From assembly GCA_964438735.1 (NCBI GenBank), contig CAYTLW010000015.1, positions 30,885 to 94,884 on the forward strand: a DNA stretch of 64,000 nucleotides, given 5' to 3'. Below, one piece after another: positions 45,425-54,194 of this stretch. Below the pieces are notes generated by a model, which had not been told where the DNA came from, did not search any database, and saw nothing but the letters and a program-made list of their open reading frames with translations. Origin of the DNA: CAYTLW01 sp964438735 (GTDB lineage Bacteria; Myxococcota_A; UBA9042). Position 1 is the stretch's first letter. Each line of letters starts with the position of its first letter. Position numbers and translations under genes: made by a program.

Positions 45425-46231
45425 TCACCTCTGTTGCCTGGCTTCGCGCCAGTCCACGCGCACCAGGTGCTCGCGGCCGATGGCGGCCAATTGGGCTTCT
45501 ACCGCGGCTTCGATGCGGGCCTTGTCGGGCCCCTCGAAGGTCAGTCGAAGGCGGTGGTCGGGTGAGTCGAATTCGGGGTAGCTGCCGATGGTCAATTCGG
45601 GGAAGGCGCTGACCACCGCGTCGATCTCGCCAACGGTGAGCCACTCGTCGACGCTCATGTAGACGGTCGCCAGCCACGGGCGATCGCTGGCATGTCGGGC
45701 GCAGATCCAACTCGCCGCGCGGGCGACCATGGAGGGCACGCCGGGCAGCACCCAGATGTGATCCAGGCGGGCGATGAATGCCGGGCCCTCTTCGATCAAC
45801 GTGGCCCGCTCGGGCACCATGGCCATGCGCTTCTGTTCCTCGGTGAGCGGCCCGCGGTTGTAGTGCTCCATGCGCGCGACCAGATCCTGCCGCAGCACTA
45901 CGGGCTCGCCCATGGCGGCGCCGACGGCCCGCCAGGTGCAGTCGTCATGGGTCGGCCCGACCCCGCCGGTGGTCACGACGATGTCGAAGCGCGCGGCGAA
46001 GTCGGCCACCACAGCGGCGATGCGCCCCATGTCGTCCGGCAACATCGCCAGCTCGCCCAGCACGATGCCGTGCTCGGACATGGCGGCGATGATCGTCGGG
46101 CTGTTGCGATCGACGACCTTGCCGCTGAGCACCTCGTCACCGATGACGATGACGCCGGCTCGCGTGCGCCCGCCGGCCACCGCCGGCAACCCCGCGGTTG
46201 TCCCGTTGGCGTCTTTACTCGCCGCTGGCAT
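45425..46231 (-). CDS. CinA/MoaB-like molybdopterin-binding domain protein
   Basis: A 268-residue protein with the MoaB/MogA (MoCF) domain seen at the N-terminus of CinA. GDEVLSGKVVDRN and VTTGGVGPTHDD are the signature motifs, followed by the family's WVLPGVPSMV. The second CinA domain (nicotinamide mononucleotide amidohydrolase) is missing, so it is the short form. Such proteins hydrolyse ADP-ribose or NAD-related pyrophosphates in some bacteria. The ATG at 46231 is preferred. A TTG at 46243, overlapping the previous stop as TTGA, would add four residues and would be coupled. Neighbours on both sides are unknown genes on the same strand. Confidence 0.87.
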   Translation of the reverse strand: MPAASKDANGTTAGLPAVAGGRTRAGVIVIGDEVLSGKVVDRNSPTIIAAMSEHGIVLGELAMLPDDMGRIAAVVADFAARFDIVVTTGGVGPTHDDCTWRAVGAAMGEPVVLRQDLVARMEHYNRGPLTEEQKRMAMVPERATLIEEGPAFIARLDHIWVLPGVPSMVARAASWICARHASDRPWLATVYMSVDEWLTVGEIDAVVSAFPELTIGSYPEFDSPDHRLRLTFEGPDKARIEAAVEAQLAAIGREHLVRVDWREARQQR

Positions 46232-46239
46232 GGCCTGGC

Positions 46240-46770
46240 TCAATCGATCTCCAAGCCGCCGCCGCCAAAGCCGCCGAACTCGTCTGCGCCGCCACCGAAT
46301 GCGGACGGGCTGCGCGCACCGCCGGGTTGATGGAAGCCGCTGCCTGCGTCCTTGTCGGCGATATCGCGGTCGTCGATGACCAGCTCGCGCACCGCGGTGA
46401 AGCGGTTGGTGGCGAGCACGTCATCGGGACGGCGGGCAAAAGCCAGCAACCAGCCGCCCGAAGGCTGGCGGGCGCCCAAAGGCACGCGGCCCATGTCGCG
46501 CATCCACGCCCAGTCATGCTTCAGCGCCCACTCGCGGGCTTCTTTGTAGTCCTTCCACACCTTGCCCGAGCGATAGCCGCAGTGGGGGCAGTAGTCGATG
46601 GGGTCGGACTCCAGGATGAAGGTGTTGTTCATGCAGTCGTAGCAGGTCGCGTCCTGCACCTTGACCGCTTTGCCGTCCACATCGACGTACTCGCCGGCGC
46701 CTTCGTAATAGAGGGCGACCGTCTTCTGCTTGCCAATGGCCAACGTTTCGATGCCGCGCAGGATCCCCAT
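46240..46770 (-). CDS. Zinc-ribbon protein with Gly-rich tail, unknown function
   Basis: A 176-residue cytosolic protein. Residues about 40-75 contain CYDC and CPHC separated by 20 residues, a classical four-Cys zinc ribbon. The sequence around it is acidic and aromatic (TVALYYEGAGEYVDVDG, EWALKHDWAWMRDMG). The last 45 residues are Gly/Phe-rich (FGGGADEFGGFGGGG) and probably disordered. I do not recognise a family. GGAGGAC precedes the ATG. It begins a reverse run with the CinA-like and unknown genes, and is divergent from a small forward gene that also carries Cys pairs. Confidence 0.75.
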   Translation of the reverse strand: MGILRGIETLAIGKQKTVALYYEGAGEYVDVDGKAVKVQDATCYDCMNNTFILESDPIDYCPHCGYRSGKVWKDYKEAREWALKHDWAWMRDMGRVPLGARQPSGGWLLAFARRPDDVLATNRFTAVRELVIDDRDIADKDAGSGFHQPGGARSPSAFGGGADEFGGFGGGGLEID

Positions 46771-46888
46771 GGTGTCCTCCGATGGCGCACCGCGCCACGG
46801 ATCTGTTGTAGGCGATCCCGACACAGGTTGCCAATGGGGCGCCCGGTCGGGACACTGATCTCATGACGGGAACGGCGCGGAGGCGAAC

Positions 46889-47149
46889 ATGAGCAAACGC
46901 AAGATGGACCGGGCCAAAGCGCCGGATCCCAGGCGTCGCGCCGGCCCATCGTGGGTGGACGAGCGGGCCAGTGAACGCGGCAACCTCCGGGTGATGCAAG
47001 GCTTCTCCAAATTGCGTACCGACACCGCCTACGAGGAGTCAGAAGACTGCGCCGGATGCGCCCGCGAGCGCGCCGAACAAGAAGATGGCAGCGCCTTGTG
47101 CGAAGCCCACCTGGCTCAGGCCATGGGCATGGAGAGCGAGTGGCCGTGA
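46889..47149 (+). CDS. Small CxxC protein
   Basis: An 86-residue basic protein. The N-terminal 35 residues are rich in Lys, Arg and Pro. The second half has CAGC followed 14 residues later by CEAH, a possible zinc-binding set. An excellent GGAGGCGAAC site precedes the ATG, which supports that it is expressed. No family recognised. It converges on the thioesterase gene with a one-base gap and diverges from the zinc-ribbon gene. Confidence 0.68.
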   Translation: MSKRKMDRAKAPDPRRRAGPSWVDERASERGNLRVMQGFSKLRTDTAYEESEDCAGCARERAEQEDGSALCEAHLAQAMGMESEWP

Positions 47150-47150
47150 C

Positions 47151-47630
47151 TCAGCCCACAGACTTGGACGAAGGCGGCATCTCGCCCTCGACCCGCAGGA
47201 TGCCCTGCCGCCACGCCTCGGGCAGCGGCGCTTTCTTGCCGGTGGCGTAGTCCACCGACACCACGATGCCATCCCCGGTCGCCGCCAGCCGGCCGAGACG
47301 CTCGCTGGCGACGGCGTACTCCATGGTGAAGCGATCGCGGTCGACGGTCGACACGCGAATGCCCACCCGCACATCATCGGGGAAGGTCACCGGCGCCCGA
47401 AAGCGACAGGTCGCGGTAGCCAGGATCGGCCCCACGCCCTGGGGCATCCCCGCTTCGATCACCACCTGCGTGGCCAGGAAGTAGGCAATACGCGCGGTCT
47501 CGAACCAGCGCAGATAGACCACGTTGTTCACGTGCTGGTACGCGTCCATATCGCCCCACGCCACGGCGATGGGCACGATGATGGCGTAGTCGGCGAGCAG
47601 ATCGGGCTGGGACATCTTCACCTCGGGCAT
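47151..47630 (-). CDS. Acyl-CoA thioesterase (4HBT hotdog fold)
   Basis: A 159-residue single-hotdog thioesterase of the 4-hydroxybenzoyl-CoA thioesterase type. WGDMDAYQHVNNVVYLRWFE carries the catalytic Asp and the HVNN motif, and the second-half strands (CRFRAPVTFPDDVRVG) are typical. It hydrolyses acyl-CoA, with unknown chain preference. The first ATG (47630) has GAGG five bases upstream. An ATG five codons later (47615) is also possible. The start sits in three tandem 15-base units, so the leader region has been duplicated. It converges with the small CxxC gene and follows a P460-like cytochrome gene on the other side. Confidence 0.9.
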   Translation of the reverse strand: MPEVKMSQPDLLADYAIIVPIAVAWGDMDAYQHVNNVVYLRWFETARIAYFLATQVVIEAGMPQGVGPILATATCRFRAPVTFPDDVRVGIRVSTVDRDRFTMEYAVASERLGRLAATGDGIVVSVDYATGKKAPLPEAWRQGILRVEGEMPPSSKSVG

Positions 47631-47660
47631 CTACGCCTCGGGCATCTACGCCTCGGGCGT
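47616..47660 (-). repeat. Three 15-bp repeats over a start site
   Basis: Read on the minus strand: ACGCCCGAGGCGTAG, ATGCCCGAGGCGTAG, ATGCCCGAGGTGAAG. The third copy is the start of the thioesterase gene. The second is a complete four-codon frame (Met-Pro-Glu-Ala-stop) that places GAGG and TAG directly before the real ATG. Confidence 0.8.
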
Positions 47661-47678
47661 CGCGACGAAGGCGGCACG

Positions 47679-48497
47679 CTAGGGCTTGGGCGGATCCTTG
47701 GTCAAGATGTAGTCGACCCCGCTGGCGCCGTGGCAACCCGTGCAGCCGGCGGCGCCGAGGCCGTCCGCGAAGATCTTCGAGCTGCCGTCCAGGGTGAGGG
47801 ACTCGAACCAGTACCAGCCATCGCCCGAAGCGCTGTCGGCCTGCACCTTCAGCGCCACCGCCCAGCCTTCGAGCTTGTTATTGCTGTCGAAGATCTCCTT
47901 GACCGTCGCCGAGCCCTTGGGGTGAATCTTGTTTCCCGCGGAAAACGACTTCGCCAGCGTGACGTTGATGTAGGTCTTCACCCCACTCCCATGTGGGCCC
48001 GCTGAGGGGTGGATCTTCGCCTCGGCCGGCCAGCCGCCGTATTTCTTGGCGTTGAGCCAGGCGATGATCGCGGTCTTGGTCTGCGGCGGCAGCTCGTCGC
48101 CGCTGCTGCCCGCATCAGCCGGCCCGGCGTCCGCGGCCCCCCCATCCGGCGCGCCGGCGTCCTTGCTGCCGGCGTCAGCGGCCGAGACCGCGTCGGCGGC
48201 CGTGTCCGTGACCGTGACCGTATCCGAGCCCGTGTCCGCGGCCGTGACCGCGTCGGCGGCCGTGTCCGTGACCGTGACCGTATCCGAGCCCGTGTCTGCG
48301 ACCGTGCCCGTGTCCGCGACCGTGCCCGTGTCCGTGGCAATGGAGTCGCCTGCCCCGACGTCGGCCGAGCCGCTGTCCGCCGGCGTTGTACCGGAATCGC
48401 CATCGTCGTTGCTGCACCCGGTGGCTACCAGCGCGAGTCCTGCGCATAGCAACGCGGTGCGCTTCCAGGCCATCCGGGGGTCGTTGTTCCGTAGCAT
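47679..48497 (-). CDS. P460-like mono-heme cytochrome lipoprotein
   Basis: A 272-residue lipoprotein (lipobox ATGC, Cys28). Residues 35-130 are a Thr/Asp/Ala linker with repeated DTGTV and DTVTVTDTAADAV segments. The C-terminal 140 residues resemble cytochrome P460: a beta-rich core (KTYINVTLAKSF, GWAVALKVQ, WYWFESL) followed by a single CTGCH heme site near the end. P460 proteins oxidise hydroxylamine or nitric oxide in some bacteria; the cross-linking Lys cannot be assigned here. GGAGG precedes the ATG. The linker contains an internal 60-bp duplication. It may be an electron-transfer or sensor protein on the surface. Confidence 0.82.
   Translation of the reverse strand: MLRNNDPRMAWKRTALLCAGLALVATGCSNDDGDSGTTPADSGSADVGAGDSIATDTGTVADTGTVADTGSDTVTVTDTAADAVTAADTGSDTVTVTDTAADAVSAADAGSKDAGAPDGGAADAGPADAGSSGDELPPQTKTAIIAWLNAKKYGGWPAEAKIHPSAGPHGSGVKTYINVTLAKSFSAGNKIHPKGSATVKEIFDSNNKLEGWAVALKVQADSASGDGWYWFESLTLDGSSKIFADGLGAAGCTGCHGASGVDYILTKDPPKP
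48181..48300. repeat. 60-bp tandem duplication in linker
   Basis: 48181-48240 and 48241-48300 are identical except for two bases. They encode two 20-residue copies of a Thr/Val/Asp/Ala linker. The high identity points to a recent duplication. Confidence 0.92.
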
Positions 48498-48711
48498 GTG
48501 AGCCTCCAACTGGCCGCCGCTCCGATTGTGGGGCGCACCAGCGGTCACAAGTGTGCTGCTGCTGCCTGCGGTGGAGCGAAGGTGCGAGTGTGGCCCACTG
48601 AAAACACGGGGTTTTCGATGACGGGCAGGAGAGTTTGGAGTGCGCGTTTGCGTGCGGGTTTGTGTGGGGGGCACCGAGATGCGCGGTGTGGGCCGAGCGC
48701 CGCCCCCCAAA

Positions 48712-49989
48712 TCAGAAGTGCGCCTTGAGTTGCGCATAGGCCATATCCGGCCACGTACCGAACTCGCTCCGAATCCGCGGGATGAGCCCATCGATCACAG
48801 GCCGATCCCCGATCGCGAACAAGCCACCCAGCACCACATCCACCTCATCCGCCGCCGACCACAGCAAGCCCGGCTGGATCATCATGGATCGATCATCCCA
48901 CGAGACCAGCGTCGCCATCGACGCGTTGAGGATCGGCAGGAGCGGGTAGCTGGCCATCAGGCCGGTGACATTGCGGCTGGCTTGTAGCAGCTGCCGGTCC
49001 GGCGTCAGCGCGATACGTCCTATGAGCGCATCTGGTCCGCCGTTATGGCTCAGATGTTCCACCGCCAGCGACAGCTCGCTCTCGAAGCGGCGGCTGATGC
49101 CGAAGACGCCGACGTAGTGGCCGCCCGGCCCATCGTCGGTCTTGCGTGGCTGGTTCCAGGCCACCTCGGCGCGCAGATCCACAGGCTCCACCTCGCCGCT
49201 GAAGGCCGCGCCCACCTGCCAGCCATCGCGCAGCAGGCCGCCCTGTAGCGCCACGTCGAAGCCGTATAGTGTGGTAAAGGCGCGCGCCACGACGCCGGCC
49301 TGCTGCCACCTTTCGTCCGCGTCCAGGTCACCCATGGCGCCTACCAGGGTCAGCCCGGAGAACTCGCCGATGGGCACTTCGACTCGGATGGCGTCCACGC
49401 CCGGCTTGTAGTCGCGGTCCATCTGCATTGGCCCGAAGGCCGCGAAGACGTCCAGCGGGTTCCAGAACCAGGCCTTGCCGAAGGAGATGGCCTGGCGGCC
49501 CACGATCACGTCCACGAGCTCCGAAGCGAAGCGCAATTCGCAGCGATCGAGGATCGCCATGGCGGTGACATCGCCGGGATCTTCGCCCATGTCGGTGCTG
49601 ACAGGGTGCAGCCGCCAGGCGGGCGCGCTGCCGGTGCTGCCCAGGATGCCGCCGCCGGCGTTGTTGCCGGCCAGCGGGCTGGCGAAGGCCGCCACCGTGA
49701 GCATCTGCACGCCGTGCACTTCGAACTTCAACCACGGCAGGGGCTGGCCGCCGGCGACCAGGCGGAGCGTGGTCTGGGCCATGCCGTCGCTGGTATTGGC
49801 GGCGCCGAAGAAGAGGGGCTGGTCGTAGTTGCGCGTGGCCAGGGTGGTCGTGCGGATGCTGCCGTCGACGCCGAATTCCTCCAGCCGGTCGCCGTACAAT
49901 GCGGCCGCCTCTGGTGTCGGTAAGGCCAGGCAGCACAGCGTCAGGATGCACGCCGCGGCGATGCGATCAGGCTTTGACCCGGTCCTCAT
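48712..49989 (-). CDS. Outer-membrane beta-barrel-like protein
   Basis: A 425-residue exported protein with a signal peptide of about 30 residues (cleavage near PEAAA). The rest alternates polar and hydrophobic residues in strands ending with aromatic residues, and the chain ends in YAQLKAHF, with a terminal Phe, as expected for an outer-membrane barrel. Segments like VDVIVGRQAISFGKAWFWNPLDVF recall DUF1302-type or phosphate-porin-like barrels. The ATG at 49989 lies inside the end of the LolD-type gene (23-base overlap) with GGAG before it, so translation is coupled. As the last gene of the export operon, it may be the outer-membrane exit or receptor. Confidence 0.85.
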   Translation of the reverse strand: MRTGSKPDRIAAACILTLCCLALPTPEAAALYGDRLEEFGVDGSIRTTTLATRNYDQPLFFGAANTSDGMAQTTLRLVAGGQPLPWLKFEVHGVQMLTVAAFASPLAGNNAGGGILGSTGSAPAWRLHPVSTDMGEDPGDVTAMAILDRCELRFASELVDVIVGRQAISFGKAWFWNPLDVFAAFGPMQMDRDYKPGVDAIRVEVPIGEFSGLTLVGAMGDLDADERWQQAGVVARAFTTLYGFDVALQGGLLRDGWQVGAAFSGEVEPVDLRAEVAWNQPRKTDDGPGGHYVGVFGISRRFESELSLAVEHLSHNGGPDALIGRIALTPDRQLLQASRNVTGLMASYPLLPILNASMATLVSWDDRSMMIQPGLLWSAADEVDVVLGGLFAIGDRPVIDGLIPRIRSEFGTWPDMAYAQLKAHF

Positions 49990-50656
49990 CGATGGCTCCG
50001 TCGCGCAGGATGATGAGCCGGCGGGCGCGCTCGATGACCGCCGGGTCGTGGCTGGAGAAGACGAAGGTGATGCCCTCGTCCTTATTGAGTTCCACCATCA
50101 GATCAAGCAAGCCCTGGCTGGTGGTGGAGTCCAGGTTGGCCGTGGGCTCGTCGGCGAGAATCAGCGCCGGCCGCGAGGCGATGGCTCGAGCGATGGCGAC
50201 GCGTTGTTGCTGGCCGCCGGAGAGCTCCCGCGGGAAGCGATGGGCCATGTCGCCCAGCCCGACGCGTTCGAGGACCTTCATGACCCGCTCACGACGCTCG
50301 GCCGGGGCCACGCCCTGCATCATCAGCACGTACTCGGCGTTTTCGTAGGCGGTCAGCACCGGCATCAGGTTGTAGGCCTGAAATACGAAGCCGATGCGCT
50401 GCAGGCGCAAGCGAGACAGCTGCGCCGCGCTCATGGCGGTGACCTCCTGGCCGTCCACCCAGGCCTGCCCTGCGCTGGGTTTGTCCAGGCCGCTTGTGAT
50501 GTTCAGCAGGGTCGTCTTGCCCGAGCCCGAGGGCCCGGCGATGGCGGCGAACTCGCCGGCGCCCAGCTCCAGGTCGACCCCTCGCAGGGCGTGCACGATG
50601 ATGTCGCCCTGGCCGTAGTCCTTCTTCACGCCTTTCAAACGGACGATGTGAGTCAT
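49967..50656 (-). CDS. LolD/MacB-type ABC transporter ATP-binding protein
   Basis: A 229-residue ATPase. Walker A GPSGSGKTTLLN, signature LSGGQQQRVAIARAI, Walker B LILADEPTANLDS and the switch His in SSHDP are complete. The sequence groups with the LolD/MacB/FtsE branch that powers mechanotransmission rather than import. GGAGGAAG precedes the ATG. It sits between two FtsX-type permease genes upstream and the barrel protein gene downstream, so it energises the permease pair. Confidence 0.95.
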   Translation of the reverse strand: MTHIVRLKGVKKDYGQGDIIVHALRGVDLELGAGEFAAIAGPSGSGKTTLLNITSGLDKPSAGQAWVDGQEVTAMSAAQLSRLRLQRIGFVFQAYNLMPVLTAYENAEYVLMMQGVAPAERRERVMKVLERVGLGDMAHRFPRELSGGQQQRVAIARAIASRPALILADEPTANLDSTTSQGLLDLMVELNKDEGITFVFSSHDPAVIERARRLIILRDGAIDEDRVKA

Positions 50657-50667
50657 GGTTCTTCCTC

Positions 50668-51900
50668 CTAACGGAGTACATCAGCGACCGGGATCTGAGC
50701 GGCCCGGCGCATGGTGAACAGGCTGGTCGCCATGATGGCGACGAAGACGATGGAGCCGAGCCAGAAGAGGATCTCCGGCGTGACATCGGCGTAGATCTGC
50801 GTGTCCAGGGCGACACCGCCCACGGTCATGCCCTCGCCATAGAGTTCCTTGGGGTCGAGACCTTCCACCTCGAGCCAGTAGCCGAGCAAGCCGCCCCAGG
50901 TGAGCCCCACCGCGCAGCCGACCACGCCCATCATGGCCGACTCGATGAGCACCTGGGCGCGCAGGCGCCAGGGATGGGTGCCCAGGGCGAGCATGACGGC
51001 GAACTCGCGGGTGCGCTCCAGCACGCTCATCAGGATGGTGTTGAAGATGGTGAACAGGCTGAGGCCGATGAGGATGCCCATGAAGACGTAGTTGCCGCCG
51101 CCGTCCAGCTTCACGTAGGTGGCCAGTTCGGGCATGACCTCCTCCCAGGTGCGCACGGCCACCTGCTTGTCGTCGACCATGGCCCGCGCAGCCGCCAGCA
51201 CGGCGGGCCGCTTGTCGCGATCGTTCAGCACCAGCCCGATGCGGGTGACCTCGCCCTTCTTCCAGCCGTACAGGCGCTGTGTGAGCTTGACGGGCACCTG
51301 CACCAGGTAGCCGTCGATCTCGGGCGCGCCGGTGGCGAAGATGCCCTTGACCCGGACCAGCTCCTCGACCAGGTCGCCGTTGGGATCGTTGCTCGACAGG
51401 ACCATCTTCTTGCCGACCTTCACCTTGAGTCGTTCAGCCAGGGTGAGGCCGATGATGGCGTGCCGCTCGTCGCTCTCCTGCAGGTATTTACCCTTGATGA
51501 TTCGCCGGGCCATGGACGACGTCTTCGCTTCCTGAGCCGGCTCGACGCCCAGGATGCTCACGCCACCGCCACCGCCGCCGGATCGGGCCACGCCCTGACC
51601 GATGATCTGCACCTTGGTGCCCTCGACGCCGTCGATGGTGTGCAGGCGCTTGCGCAGGTCGTCGCCGCCTTGCAGGACCAGGTCGATGGCCGGCGCGTCG
51701 CCGTATTCGGGGTGTTCCAAGGTGACGTGTCCCGCCTGCATGCGCACGGCGTCCTCGATCATCTGTGCGTAGACGCCCTCGGCGAACGATACGGAGAACA
51801 CAGCCAGGCCCAGGGCCAGGGCGATGGCGGCGACGGTGATGGCCGTGCGCCGCTTGCTGCGCCAGATGCTGCGCCAGGAGATCTTGACCAGGGTCCACAT
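50668..51900 (-). CDS. FtsX/LolCE-type ABC permease (second)
   Basis: A 410-residue permease with one N-terminal helix (about 17-37), a MacB-like periplasmic domain (about 40-260) and three C-terminal helices in an FtsX domain (about 275-400). YVFMGILIGLSLFTIFNTILMSVLERTREF and ALGTHPWRL contain the family's coupling-helix region. Gly-rich GGGGGG at about 110-117 is a local oddity. It pairs with the permease encoded just upstream, with a 12-base gap. AGGAGGAAGG precedes the ATG. Such pairs with LolD extract lipoproteins or other hydrophobic cargo from the inner membrane. Confidence 0.92.
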   Translation of the reverse strand: MWTLVKISWRSIWRSKRRTAITVAAIALALGLAVFSVSFAEGVYAQMIEDAVRMQAGHVTLEHPEYGDAPAIDLVLQGGDDLRKRLHTIDGVEGTKVQIIGQGVARSGGGGGGVSILGVEPAQEAKTSSMARRIIKGKYLQESDERHAIIGLTLAERLKVKVGKKMVLSSNDPNGDLVEELVRVKGIFATGAPEIDGYLVQVPVKLTQRLYGWKKGEVTRIGLVLNDRDKRPAVLAAARAMVDDKQVAVRTWEEVMPELATYVKLDGGGNYVFMGILIGLSLFTIFNTILMSVLERTREFAVMLALGTHPWRLRAQVLIESAMMGVVGCAVGLTWGGLLGYWLEVEGLDPKELYGEGMTVGGVALDTQIYADVTPEILFWLGSIVFVAIMATSLFTMRRAAQIPVADVLR

Positions 51901-51912
51901 GATCCCTTCCTC

Positions 51913-53130
51913 CTATACGTGCGTCATCGCATGCACAGGCTGCATGCGGGCGGCCTTGATGGCCGGGTAGAGCGAGGCGACCAGGCTGGCGCTGATCATC
52001 GTGCCGGCCGAGCCGATGACCTGGCCCCAGGTCAACTCGGCGTACATCACCGCCTCCCAGGCCAGGCCGACCATGGATACGGAGTCCTCGCCAAAGCCGC
52101 TCAAGTCGATGCCGTTGGACTCCAGGTAGAGGCTGCCAGCGGCGCCGATGATGGCGCCGATGACGCTGGCCAGCAGGCCGAGCATGAAACCCTCGGCGGC
52201 CACGTCGCGAACGATGCGCCAGGGCGTGGCACCCAGCGCCTTGAGCACGCCGAACTCGCGCACCCGGTCGTGGGTGGCCATGAGCATGGTGTTGAGCACG
52301 CCCAGGCCGGCGCCGAGGAAGAACACGCCGGCGAAGAGCAGCAGCGAGGCGTCGGCCATCTGCAACATCTCAGCCAGCGGCGGCATGAGCTGACGCCAGG
52401 TCTGCAGCTCGGCTTTGCCCTGCACGGGCGCAAGCGCAGCTTCCACGGCGGGTAGCTTCACCTGGCGCAGGTGGATGGCGATCTGGTGCACCCGTCCGTC
52501 GGCCACGAAGAGCTCGTCAAAGTCGGCCGCCCGCATGTACACGGCGCCGCGATCGATCTCCTCGCTGACCGCCTTGAGCACGCCCACTACCTTGTACGTA
52601 TCCGCGCCCGTGGAGCCGTCCGCGGCCTGCACAACGGCGACCAGCTCCGTGCCCGGCTTGGCGTGCAGGCTGCGCGCCAGGCGGCGGCCGATGACCACGC
52701 CGTGGCTGGACTCAGCGGTCAGCCAGGTGCCCTTGTCGACCTTGGTGGCCAGCTCGAAGGCGCCGGCTTCGCGCGCCGGGTCGACGCCGGTCATGCGCAC
52801 GCCCGCGGACTTGGAGCCCATGGAGAGCAGGCCGAATCCGTAGCTGCGCGGGGCCGCCTGGGCGCCAGTGGACTCGATGGCCTTCAGCATGGCTTCGGGC
52901 TTGTCCAGCGCCAGGTACATGGACTGTTCCTTGCGGTAGTCCGGCGCGTGAATCTGGGCGTCACCCAGAATCAGGCGCGTCACGCTGCGCTCCATTTGCA
53001 ACAACATGCCCTCGGTCAGGGCCAGCGATGCGATCAAGATGGCGGTATTGGCCGCCACGGCGGCGATGGTGATCACCGTCCGCCGTCGATTCCTGTGCAG
53101 ATTTCGCCATGCCACCCGCAGCATCTGCAT
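51913..53130 (-). CDS. FtsX/LolCE-type ABC permease (first)
   Basis: A 405-residue permease with the same plan as its neighbour: N-terminal helix (about 17-38), periplasmic domain (about 45-255), and a helix trio (about 270-395). AGVFFLGAGLGVLNTMLMATHDRVREFGVLKALGA is the FtsX core. The two permeases are different enough to form a heterodimer like LolC/LolE. AAGGAG precedes the ATG. It lies 63 bases downstream of the LolA-like gene and 12 bases before the second permease gene. Confidence 0.92.
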   Translation of the reverse strand: MQMLRVAWRNLHRNRRRTVITIAAVAANTAILIASLALTEGMLLQMERSVTRLILGDAQIHAPDYRKEQSMYLALDKPEAMLKAIESTGAQAAPRSYGFGLLSMGSKSAGVRMTGVDPAREAGAFELATKVDKGTWLTAESSHGVVIGRRLARSLHAKPGTELVAVVQAADGSTGADTYKVVGVLKAVSEEIDRGAVYMRAADFDELFVADGRVHQIAIHLRQVKLPAVEAALAPVQGKAELQTWRQLMPPLAEMLQMADASLLLFAGVFFLGAGLGVLNTMLMATHDRVREFGVLKALGATPWRIVRDVAAEGFMLGLLASVIGAIIGAAGSLYLESNGIDLSGFGEDSVSMVGLAWEAVMYAELTWGQVIGSAGTMISASLVASLYPAIKAARMQPVHAMTHV

Positions 53131-53193
53131 GGTGATCTCCTTGCTCTGTGAGCACGGGGCCAGGCCCCGGCCTCAATCGGAACGGAATCGTCC

Positions 53194-54015
53194 TCAGCGC
53201 CTCAGGCTGCGCTTGCTGAACAGGCTGTCGGGCAGCTTCAGGTCGAACTCGATCTTCTTGTAGGTGACCGTGGTCGACTCGCGCGGCCTGTCGGCCGGGA
53301 TGATGACCATACGCGCGGGCACTTTGCGGCCCTTGGCGACCATGTACCGGTCGAACTTCATGGTCCGGGCCAGCTTGCCGTCCTCGTCGAAGTATCTCAT
53401 CTGCGTCGGCAGCCAGCTGCCCTTCTCCACGTCGGCGACGATCTTGCCCCAGACCACCGCCGCGTCCTTACGGGGCACGCAGGTGATCTCGTAGATGGTC
53501 TTGCCGGCGCGCTTGCCGCGGAAGGTGACCTTGAAGGTGAAGTCGTCGGCCATGCGGCTCTCTTTGACCAGATCGTCGTTGGTGAAGTGGCTGCCCATCC
53601 AGGAGCCACCCATCATCGACGAGGGCACCTTGATGGTCCGATTGACCTTGGGCAGGTAGTTCCAGATGTCGTTGTCGACCCGAAGCGTGGCCATACCGCG
53701 CTCCTTCTTGGGCGAGCGGATGCGGGCCAGGGATCGCTTCTTGCCGCGGCTCCACATCTCCATCTCAAGGGTGCGGCTCCAGTGCTTGGTGATGACGCTC
53801 ATGCTCATCAGCGCGTGGGAGGACTCGCCTCGGTAGAGGTCGTCAACGCGGTCGAGAATCTGGCGCGCCGTCAGCTCGGGTGCCGGCGCCGGGGCTGGCG
53901 CAGCGGCCGGTGGCGCGGCGGCGGGCGGGGCGACTTTCGGTGGCGTGGCCGCCATCAGAAGCAGGGCCAGGGCGGGGAGCATGATGGCGGAGAGGGTGCG
54001 TGCGTGCCGGGTCAT
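53194..54015 (-). CDS. LolA-like outer-membrane lipoprotein-sorting protein
   Basis: A 273-residue periplasmic protein. A signal peptide (about 1-25) is followed by a Pro/Ala-rich linker (PPAAAPAPAPAPE) and a half-barrel domain that resembles the outer-membrane lipoprotein-sorting (LolA/VioE-like) family: MSMSVITKHWSRTLEMEMWSRG, DNDIWNYLPKVNRTIKVPSSMMGGSWMGSHFTNDDLV and YEITCVPRKDAAVVWGK. It would bind a hydrophobic cargo released by the ABC pair. GGAGAC precedes the ATG; the longer frame upstream has no signal peptide. It is the first gene of the five-gene operon and is divergent from a small regulator-like gene. Confidence 0.92.
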   Translation of the reverse strand: MTRHARTLSAIMLPALALLLMAATPPKVAPPAAAPPAAAPAPAPAPELTARQILDRVDDLYRGESSHALMSMSVITKHWSRTLEMEMWSRGKKRSLARIRSPKKERGMATLRVDNDIWNYLPKVNRTIKVPSSMMGGSWMGSHFTNDDLVKESRMADDFTFKVTFRGKRAGKTIYEITCVPRKDAAVVWGKIVADVEKGSWLPTQMRYFDEDGKLARTMKFDRYMVAKGRKVPARMVIIPADRPRESTTVTYKKIEFDLKLPDSLFSKRSLRR

Positions 54016-54194
54016 CTTTGTCTCCGATAGCTGTCGTCGGCGTTGGGCGTCGTCGATGTTGCTAAGCTGCAGCAAGAGTATTCTCACATGGAACGGCTTC
54101 ACCGTGAGAATGGTCGTGGTGGCGCCGAACAGGTGCCGCCCGAGGTCGAAACGCGCTACACTGGCGCGCCCATTCACCGCGGAGATCGCCGCCC

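Noticed and set aside
48601..48617. GAAAAC/GTTTTC hairpin as a terminator
   Set aside because: Only a 6-bp AT-rich stem without a following T run, about 95 bases past the barrel gene; too weak to call.
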